A model generated the notes under the pieces. That model worked only from the letters and a program-made list of their open reading frames with translations. It was not told the origin of the DNA and ran no database searches. From contig MEZF01000040.1 of the NCBI GenBank assembly GCA_001774245.1, positions 12,682 through 18,391 on the forward strand: a DNA stretch of 5,710 bases, written 5' to 3'. A program made the translations under genes and the position numbers. The first letter of the stretch is position 1. Every line of letters starts with the position of its first letter. This DNA is from Candidatus Bathyarchaeota archaeon RBG_13_52_12 (GTDB lineage: Archaea; Thermoproteota; Bathyarchaeia; TCS64). Below, piece after piece: positions 1 to 4,369 of the stretch.

Positions 1-1383
1 GGACTACTCGACCCTTTCGCCATCCTAATTTCAAAGTTCCTTAACCTCTACAAAGCAGGTAATCATAATTACGAAAATCTAAGAACAAACGCTGAGAAAA
101 AACCTAATTCAGCAAGATATATTTCATTCCTCGAAGTCTTTCAACCGATTTATGAGGAGTATGAAAAATACCTCACTAATCAGCGGAGAATCGACTTCGA
201 CGACATGATAAATAAGGCAACTAAATACATTGAAGATGGTAGGTATCAAAGCAGGTTCAAGTACATACTTGTTGACGAGTTCCAAGACATATCCCAAAGC
301 CGATACAGGTTCCTCAAATCCTTACTAAGAAACAATGAAACAAAGTCATTCTGCGTGGGTGATGACTGGCAGGCAATATACCGTTTCACGGGAGGCGAGG
401 TATCCTTGATGACGAAGTTCAAGGACTACTTTGAACCGTGTGAATATCTCTACTTGAATGAGACCTTCCGATTTGATAACAAACTCTGCGATTTATCTTC
501 GAGATTTGTTATGAAAAACAAGGACCAGCTTACTAAATCAATTATGTCTTCACGAAAAATGGATACTCCCGCGATAACAATCGCATGGGTTGGGAAAGAA
601 AATTTAACATCCGCTATCGAGGCATGTCTCAAAGATATTGAAGTAAAAGAAGCTTTGAATCATGACAAAAAGAAGAAACTCGTCTACATAATTGGGAGAT
701 ACAGGAATATACATTCACAATCAGAGTATGGTGAGATTCGAGCAAAGTTCCCGAAATTCGATATTGAGTACTTCACCGCTCATAAATCAAAGGGTGTTGA
801 AGCAGATTATGTCATAATCTTGAACTTAATCGCAGGAAAATATGGGTTCCCCTGCCTCATTGAGGATGACCCTATACTCAGTCTCGTACTAGCTGAGAAA
901 GACTCGTTTCCAAACGCTGAGGAGCGTAGGCTTTTCTACGTAGCTATCACTAGGGCTAAGAAACACGTGTATCTCCTTTCCGAGGATAGGCGACCTTCTT
1001 CGTTTATAGATGAACTAATCAATGAAAAATATGATATCTACTTCCAAGGTAATTCTAAAAAAGGTCCAGTTTATTGTCCCGTATGTGAAACAGGTCAAAT
1101 TGTTAAGATAGATAGTGATTATTCAACACACTATGTATGTAATAATCACCCCTATTGCACTCATAGAGAAAAAACCTGCCCATCCTGTAAAAACGGATTC
1201 TTAATTCTAAGCGAGGGAAAATACAAATGTTCAAATGAAAAATGTGGGTTCATGGCTAAAAAATGCCAATTGTGCGATGGCTACCTAATATTGCGTAATT
1301 GGACTCCAGCCTTTTGGGGCTGTAGTAACTATTTTACAACTAAATGCCCATATACTGAAGAAGTGATAACTAAAACCTACTAA
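1..1383 (+). CDS. helD: Helicase IV-type (HelD) UvrD/Rep superfamily 1 DNA helicase with three C-terminal zinc fingers, 5' end outside the window
   Basis: Frame 1 is open from base 1, so this is the last 460 codons of a longer gene; the ATG at 205 is internal, inside the conserved RIDFDDM motif (187-207). In order I see Walker B/motif II DEFQD (274-288), motif III GDDWQAIYRF (358-387), motif IV-like NETFRF (457-474), motif V TAHKSKGVEADYV (775-813) and motif VI EERRLFYVAITRAK (919-960). The spacing and wording of these blocks match E. coli helicase IV closely. Walker A (motif I) and any N-terminal NERD-like domain would lie before the window. From 1075 on there are three topoisomerase-type C4 fingers, each CxxC-n-C-n-C, twelve cysteines in all, probably for DNA binding. 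The family moves 3'-5' on single-stranded DNA using ATP and acts in repair or recombination. The gene is far more A/T-rich than everything right of about 1780, suggesting separate ancestry. The family call is firm; the biological role here is inferred. Confidence 0.93.
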   Translation, partial: GLLDPFAILISKFLNLYKAGNHNYENLRTNAEKKPNSARYISFLEVFQPIYEEYEKYLTNQRRIDFDDMINKATKYIEDGRYQSRFKYILVDEFQDISQSRYRFLKSLLRNNETKSFCVGDDWQAIYRFTGGEVSLMTKFKDYFEPCEYLYLNETFRFDNKLCDLSSRFVMKNKDQLTKSIMSSRKMDTPAITIAWVGKENLTSAIEACLKDIEVKEALNHDKKKKLVYIIGRYRNIHSQSEYGEIRAKFPKFDIEYFTAHKSKGVEADYVIILNLIAGKYGFPCLIEDDPILSLVLAEKDSFPNAEERRLFYVAITRAKKHVYLLSEDRRPSSFIDELINEKYDIYFQGNSKKGPVYCPVCETGQIVKIDSDYSTHYVCNNHPYCTHREKTCPSCKNGFLILSEGKYKCSNEKCGFMAKKCQLCDGYLILRNWTPAFWGCSNYFTTKCPYTEEVITKTY

Positions 1384-1437
1384 CATAAGCCTGCGCGTAT
1401 TCACCATAAACTTGATTCGAGGGAGCTTATTTCAGCC

Positions 1438-1445
1438 TTCTTTTT
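1438..1445 (+). terminator. T-rich terminator candidate after the helicase gene
   Basis: The run TTCTTTTT followed by CCC lies 55-62 bases after the helicase stop. Archaeal RNA polymerase often terminates at T-runs of five or more without a strong hairpin, so this is the natural end of the helicase transcript. The inverted repeat GTTTCCGT/ACGGAAAC starts a few bases later, which is the wrong side for a bacterial-type terminator. The assignment rests on position and T content only. Confidence 0.4.
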
Positions 1446-1449
1446 CCCT

Positions 1450-1489
1450 GTTTCCGTTATAGTTTCACGGTACATTTTAGGACGGAAAC
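1450..1489. repeat. 8-base perfect inverted repeat (possible RNA hairpin)
   Basis: GTTTCCGT at 1450-1457 is the exact reverse complement of ACGGAAAC at 1482-1489, with a 24-base spacer. An ACGG at 1467-1470 offers a competing shorter pairing with CCGT at 1454-1457. It could be part of the 3' end of the helicase mRNA or of an independent RNA; a DNA-binding site is also possible. No function can be read from it. Confidence 0.45.
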
Positions 1490-1542
1490 CCCCCTACCCC
1501 CGTTATGGCGACCCCTATGTTTTGAAGTAACTTCTGTTACAT

Positions 1543-1599
1543 ATTGCGCGATTCCTCGCCTATTTTTCCTCTGGCGCAATCCTGCATACTTCTTGCGCC
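1543..1599. repeat. Three-part inverted repeat giving two mutually exclusive hairpins
   Basis: ATTGCGC (1543-1549) pairs perfectly with GCGCAAT (1574-1580) across a 24-base spacer. The same middle segment, read as GGCGCAA (1573-1579), also pairs perfectly with TTGCGCC (1593-1599) across a 13-base loop. Only one of the two 7-base-pair stems can form at a time, the arrangement seen in attenuators and switching leaders. However, no gene follows directly: the next start is 190 bases away and has its own TATA box. The pairing is seen directly; any switching role is speculation. Confidence 0.45.
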
Positions 1600-1673
1600 C
1601 TCTTTACTCTCTGAACCTGACCGCATTTCCTGAATCATTTATCTGAGATATTTCCGACTTTTTTAACATCCAC

Positions 1674-1721
1674 GCGAAGCCCGCTTTAAGCAGGGAAGCA
1701 GGGAGTCAGGGCGGGCGTCGT
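1674..1721. repeat. Imperfect hairpin whose loop carries an 8-base tandem repeat
   Basis: GCCCGC (1679-1684) pairs with GCGGGC (1711-1716). After one A/G mismatch the stem extends outward by three Watson-Crick pairs and one G-T pair to 1674/1721. Inside lie two exact copies of AGCAGGGA (1689-1696 and 1697-1704) and a diverged third, GTCAGGGC (1705-1712). An A9 tract follows at 1725-1733, which on the minus strand is a T9 run and could stop transcripts arriving from the right. This lies immediately upstream of the DUF1844 promoter. Confidence 0.45.
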
Positions 1722-1739
1722 TTCAAAAAAAAACGTCAA

Positions 1740-1748
1740 CTTTTATCC
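1740..1748 (+). promoter_or_regulatory. TATA box of the DUF1844 gene
   Basis: CTTTTATCC is a good match to an archaeal TATA element, preceded by an A-rich stretch (A9 at 1725-1733). Initiation about 25 bases downstream would fall near 1768-1772, giving a leader of roughly 20 bases before the ATG at 1789. No other strong box lies between here and the start. Confidence 0.55.
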
Positions 1749-1762
1749 CCAATAAGGATAAA
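1742..1762. promoter_or_regulatory. Palindrome over the TATA box, possible operator
   Basis: TTTATCC (1742-1748) and GGATAAA (1756-1762) are perfect reverse complements with a 7-base spacer. The left half overlaps the TATA box and the right half covers the region just before the expected start of transcription. Two half-sites about one and a half helical turns apart in this position would suit a dimeric repressor competing with TBP or RNA polymerase. No regulator is encoded in the window, so the operator role is inferred. Confidence 0.35.
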
Positions 1763-1788
1763 CGAAGGGGTAGCTGAGTGAAGAGTCG

Positions 1789-2079
1789 ATGACGGATGAT
1801 AAGGAAGGGCTTGCGACCCTAGACCTGACAGCAGTCGAGCTTGACGACCTCCTCGGACTTTTTATAGGCATTCTGTCCGAGAAGGCGTGGCAGTACATGG
1901 GCATAAGACTCGCCCCGGGTAGGAGCGAAGTGGAGAAGGACATGGCTAAGGCGAAATCGGCCATCGACTGCGTCGCGTTCCTCACTGAAAAAATTGCTCC
2001 AAGCCTCTCTTCTGATGATGATAGGAGACTGCGGTCGATGGTCACAGATCTCCAGCTAAACTACGTGAAACAAGCGTAG
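1789..2079 (+). CDS. DUF1844-family small protein
   Basis: This 96-residue protein of unknown function fits the DUF1844 pattern well. It has an N-terminal helix with LDDLLGLFIGILSEKAWQYMGI (positions 17-38), a short link with a proline (LAPGRSEVEKD), then AKAKSAIDCVAFLTEKI, and a C-terminal DRRLRSMVTDLQLNYV. In family terms this is the conserved order 'helix with A-x-x-x-L/M-G, D-x-x-x-A-x-x-x-I-D, L-x-x-K, L-x-x-L-x-x-Y-V'. It has no signal peptide, membrane segment or catalytic motif, and is probably an all-helical cytoplasmic protein. ATG 1789 is chosen because an in-frame TAG lies at 1771-1773; a GAGTGA (1776-1781) seven bases upstream is a weak ribosome site. It has its own promoter and is convergent with the dehydrogenase gene, with a gap of only 14 bases. 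The family has no established function that I know of. Confidence 0.82.
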   Translation: MTDDKEGLATLDLTAVELDDLLGLFIGILSEKAWQYMGIRLAPGRSEVEKDMAKAKSAIDCVAFLTEKIAPSLSSDDDRRLRSMVTDLQLNYVKQA

Positions 2080-2093
2080 CACGCGTATGCGGT

Positions 2094-2861
2094 TCAAATA
2101 TTCGCTGAGTATCCTCCATCGACTGGCAGGGCTACGCCCGTGACGAAGTCGGATGCAGCGGTCGACAGGTAGATTGCGGTGCCCTGCAAGTCCTCTGGTC
2201 TGCCCCACCTACCCATGGGGGTTCGCGCCAGCACCTGCTCGTTTAGGCCCTGAATTTCTACTCGGCCCCTCCTCGTCAGATCTGTGTCTATCCACCCAGG
2301 CAGGATCGCGTTGACTTGGATGTTGTCCGCGGCCCAGGCAGAGGCTAATGCCCTCGTCATCGAGACGATCCCGCCCTTGCTTGCTCCATAGGCCATGAGT
2401 TTCGCCCCTCCGAAGAGCGAGGTCATGGATCCGATGTTGATTATCTTGCCTCCTCCGGCGGCCTTCATGGTGGGGTAAACGGCTTTTGCGCATAGGAAGG
2501 CTCCTCGGAGGTTGGTGTCGAGTATCTCATCGTACTCAGCGGGGGATAGATCCTGCGGCATCTTCCGGATGTTTATTCCGGCGTTGTTAACAAGCACGTC
2601 TACCCTGCTGAAGGAATCCAGGGTCTTCCGCACCATGGATTCGACCTGATCCTGTTTCCTCACATCAACTTCAAGCTCTAGGGCCCTGACACCATAGTCG
2701 CTCCGGATCCCACTCGCTGCCTCCGCTGTTTTAGCTGGGTTCCGAGCGGCTAAGACGATGTCACCGCCGACGCTTGATAACCCCCGGGCTATGCCCAGCC
2801 CGATTCCACCGTTTCCTCCGGTTACGATGGCGACCTTTCCCTTCAAGTTGAACATCTTCAA
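2094..2861 (-). CDS. Classical short-chain dehydrogenase/reductase (SDR)
   Basis: The 255-residue length is normal for a classical SDR, an NAD(P)-dependent alcohol/ketone oxidoreductase. All family signatures are present: TGGNGGIG at 14-21 for the dinucleotide fold, DV at 66-67, NNAG at 92-95, and the catalytic tetrad Asn117, Ser145, Tyr158 and Lys162 (YGASK). The C-terminal DFVTGVALPVDGGYS is also typical. The N-terminus FNLKGKVAIVTGG and overall look resemble gluconate 5-dehydrogenase/KduD-like sugar-acid dehydrogenases, but substrate cannot be decided. Arg40 after the second strand hints at NADP(H). The 2861 start is a TTG nine bases after a strong GAGGTGA; an ATG two codons in (2855) begins MFNLKGKV as many homologues do, but lies 15 bases from that site. 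It follows the M20 gene by 81 bases on the same strand and has its own TATA candidate, so it could be co-transcribed or separate. Confidence 0.93.
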   Translation of the reverse strand: MKMFNLKGKVAIVTGGNGGIGLGIARGLSSVGGDIVLAARNPAKTAEAASGIRSDYGVRALELEVDVRKQDQVESMVRKTLDSFSRVDVLVNNAGINIRKMPQDLSPAEYDEILDTNLRGAFLCAKAVYPTMKAAGGGKIINIGSMTSLFGGAKLMAYGASKGGIVSMTRALASAWAADNIQVNAILPGWIDTDLTRRGRVEIQGLNEQVLARTPMGRWGRPEDLQGTAIYLSTAASDFVTGVALPVDGGYSANI

Positions 2862-2870
2862 GACGCTGAT

Positions 2871-2877
2871 TCACCTC
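2871..2877 (-). promoter_or_regulatory. Ribosome binding site of the SDR gene, favouring the TTG start
   Basis: Read on the minus strand this is GAGGTGA, a full-strength archaeal Shine-Dalgarno sequence. It sits 9 bases before TTG (2861-2859) and 15 bases before ATG (2855-2853). The spacing favours initiation at the TTG, although the ATG fits the family N-terminus as well. Confidence 0.7.
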
Positions 2878-2920
2878 AGGTAAGATTGCTGTTTACATAT
2901 AGACACTCTCGCGAACGTAC

Positions 2921-2930
2921 TAAATAATAT
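2921..2930 (-). promoter_or_regulatory. TATA box candidate for the SDR gene
   Basis: On the minus strand the sequence is ATATTATTTA, in the 81-base gap after the M20 gene. Initiation about 25 bases downstream would be near 2900, leaving a leader of about 38 bases that keeps the GAGGTGA site. A second A/T-rich stretch (CTATATGTAAAC, 2891-2902 on the minus strand) is too close, because a transcript from it would lose most of the ribosome site. Confidence 0.4.
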
Positions 2931-2942
2931 CAGTGGAGCTTG

Positions 2943-4196
2943 TTAGCGAGCTCGTGCGCGCTTGGACAGATACTCGTAAGCCGACGCTAGATGCACCTTG
3001 GTGACATGCAGCAACTCATCAACCTCCGCGTATTCGTCGACGGTTCCCATCCCGTGGTTTGTCAACCCATAGTAGTAGCTCGGGACACCCCGCTGCCTCC
3101 AAAACTTTAGGTCGCTTCCCCCTAGGCTCACAATGGGCTTCGGGTCCACGCCGAGGAGGCGAGCGTTCCCACGGAGGATCACAGCCATCTCCCCCTCCGG
3201 CTGGCTCCAGAGGGGTCCATCATACCTGAAGGCATCAACCTCAGCTTCTGGGTACATGGCTACAATCCTCTCAACGTGGTGCATAAGGTCCTCCTTTGCC
3301 AGCCCCGGTGGGAGCCTGAGGTCAACCTCAAACACGCACTCCCTCGGGATCACGTTCACCTTAACCCCTCCGGAGAATACGCCGATGTTTACGCTCACCT
3401 TTGACATAACGTCGGCTCCACCTCTTCCCAGCGCCTTCTCGGCAGCGTCCCTTCCTTCCTCCAAGGCCTTTGCCAGGTTCTCCGGGTAATGTACCGGGGT
3501 GTCCTTCAGCGTCTCGAGGTCGGTGACGAGTCTGGAGGCTATCTTGATGGCGTTGGCGCTCGTGTGCGTGTATGCGCCGTGGCCACCCGGCGTCCTTACA
3601 GTCACCCTGAGCCAGAGGATCCCCTTCTCACCGAACCTCAGAGTATACGGGCTACTGGGCTCAACGGTGACGCAGCAGTCGCCCATCGTCTCTGGCAAGT
3701 TCTCCACCAGCCACCCCGATCCGAGCCTCCCGCCGGACTCCTCGTCGCTGACCACGGTGAGAGTTGCGCCACCCAGTATTTCGTTCATCAGCTCGTGGAG
3801 CACTACATAGGTATAGATCATCGTTGTGGTCCCTGCTTTCATGTCGCAAGCCCCACGACCGTAGACCCTGCCGTCGACTAGCTCGCCTCCCCATGGGTCG
3901 TGACTCCAGCCGGCGCCGTCACCAACTGGGAAGACGTCCATGTGGCCGTTTAGCACCAGCCTACGCCCCTCCCCCGACGAGAAGCTTGATACGATGTTTG
4001 GCTTCTCCTTGTCAGGTCCGATGACCTTGAACGAGATGCCCTTCCTATCCAGGTAACTCGTAACATACGCAGCGGCCTCCCTGGTATCCCCTGGAGGGTT
4101 AGGACTCCTAGCCCTCAGGAAACCCCTGAGGAACCCGACCAGCTCATCCCGGTCGGAATCAACTCTTCTGAAAAGCCTGTCCTTAACATCCGACAA
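2943..4196 (-). CDS. M20-family metallopeptidase / deacylase (ArgE/DapE type)
   Basis: The 417 residues match the two-domain M20 zinc hydrolases, which cleave amide bonds of N-acyl amino acids or small peptides in the cytoplasm. Metal and catalytic residues are visible: His85 and Asp87 in NGHMDVFP, Asp118 in GRGACDMKAG, Glu152-Glu153 in SDEESGG, and Glu179 in VEP. The dimerisation domain carries GGHGAYTH (His206, the residue that completes a partner active site in DapE) and the usual GGVKVNVIP (276-284). The last metal histidine is odd: the family norm is H-x-x-D/N-E-Y, but here the ending is NHGMGTVDEY, with His381 three residues earlier and Gly384 at the usual spot. The start is TTG 4196, the only start codon before the upstream in-frame TGA (4205-4203); no ribosome site is evident. 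It could be acetylornithine deacetylase, succinyl-diaminopimelate desuccinylase or lysine-pathway LysK-like; no arg, dap or lys neighbour supports any of these, so a catabolic acylase or dipeptidase is equally likely. Confidence 0.92.
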   Translation of the reverse strand: MSDVKDRLFRRVDSDRDELVGFLRGFLRARSPNPPGDTREAAAYVTSYLDRKGISFKVIGPDKEKPNIVSSFSSGEGRRLVLNGHMDVFPVGDGAGWSHDPWGGELVDGRVYGRGACDMKAGTTTMIYTYVVLHELMNEILGGATLTVVSDEESGGRLGSGWLVENLPETMGDCCVTVEPSSPYTLRFGEKGILWLRVTVRTPGGHGAYTHTSANAIKIASRLVTDLETLKDTPVHYPENLAKALEEGRDAAEKALGRGGADVMSKVSVNIGVFSGGVKVNVIPRECVFEVDLRLPPGLAKEDLMHHVERIVAMYPEAEVDAFRYDGPLWSQPEGEMAVILRGNARLLGVDPKPIVSLGGSDLKFWRQRGVPSYYYGLTNHGMGTVDEYAEVDELLHVTKVHLASAYEYLSKRARAR

Positions 4197-4225
4197 GCAG
4201 AATCAGTTAAACAAGCCGGTCTGAG

Positions 4226-4234
4226 GTTAAAGCC
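4226..4234 (-). promoter_or_regulatory. TATA box candidate for the M20 gene (near-leaderless)
   Basis: On the minus strand the sequence is GGCTTTAAC. Its distance of about 30 bases from the TTG start at 4196 predicts a leader of only a few bases, which agrees with the lack of a Shine-Dalgarno sequence there. Its core TTAA is symmetric, so the same spot (GTTAAAGCCTATAGG on the plus strand, 4226-4240) could also serve the divergent ARH-family gene with a leader of about 40 bases. Confidence 0.4.
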
Positions 4235-4285
4235 TATAGGGTCGAGCACGCGATGTTGATGGTTAACTTCACAATGTTCGCGTGC

Positions 4286-4292
4286 GAGGTGA
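4286..4292 (+). promoter_or_regulatory. Strong ribosome binding site pointing to the ATG at 4298
   Basis: GAGGTGA is followed after five bases by ATG (4298-4300), an ideal arrangement. That ATG, however, is not in the frame of the ARH-family protein; the first start in that frame, GTG 4308, is 15 bases from the site, and the next, ATG 4329, is 36 bases away. Confidence 0.7.
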
Positions 4293-4297
4293 GAGGC

Positions 4298-4369
4298 ATG
4301 GATTCAAGTGCTCAGATGGCGAGCTGGAATGGAAATGATCCACTGGTGGCTCTACATATCGAAGGATGA
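4298..4369 (+). other. 23-codon frame from the best start, overlapping the ARH gene out of frame
   Basis: The ATG after the strong ribosome site opens a frame reading MDSSAQMASWNG and so on, closed by TGA at 4367-4369, inside the ARH-family gene. It is either a short leader peptide or the true N-terminus of the ARH protein separated by a one-base frameshift. Removing one A from the AAA at 4333-4335 would join MDSSAQMASWNG directly to the ARH frame at MIHWWLYISKDD. I see no similarity of the peptide itself to anything known. Confidence 0.4.

Larger units (their letters stand above)
1384..1788. other. Gene-free intergenic region with several inverted repeats
   Basis: About 400 bases between the helicase stop and the DUF1844 start hold no convincing coding frame. 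They contain a T-rich stretch just after the helicase, a C-rich tract (1489-1500), three perfect 7-8 base inverted repeats between 1450 and 1599, a longer imperfect hairpin with a tandem repeat at 1674-1721, an A9 tract (1725-1733), and the TATA box and palindrome of the next gene. I could not fold any part into a tRNA or recognise C/D or H/ACA box motifs. The composition changes from A/T-rich to G/C-rich across this region. Confidence 0.7.

Noticed and set aside
450..632. 60-codon minus-strand frame inside the helicase gene
   Set aside because: It lies opposite the conserved helicase region between motifs IV and V and has no start signal or domain.
1674..1733. Bacterial-type intrinsic terminator on the plus strand
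   Set aside because: The hairpin is followed by A residues, not T; the T-run exists only on the minus strand, where it comes before the hairpin.
1384..1788. CRISPR array or small hidden gene in the gap
   Set aside because: No repeat longer than 8 bases recurs with regular spacing, and no reading frame with a ribosome site and plausible protein composition was seen.
2010..2035. TGATGATGA resembling a C box of a C/D guide RNA
   Set aside because: It encodes consecutive aspartates within the DUF1844 protein, and no paired D, D' and C' boxes at suitable spacing were found.
1743..2045. Minus-strand open frame of 100 codons opposite the DUF1844 gene
   Set aside because: It mirrors the DUF1844 coding sequence, has serine-rich low-information content and no domain; the plus-strand protein fits a known family.
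3133..4024. Several plus-strand open frames of 86-130 codons opposite the M20 gene
   Set aside because: They are antisense shadows of a high-G+C gene with intact catalytic motifs; none has family-like sequence or a ribosome site that I could see.
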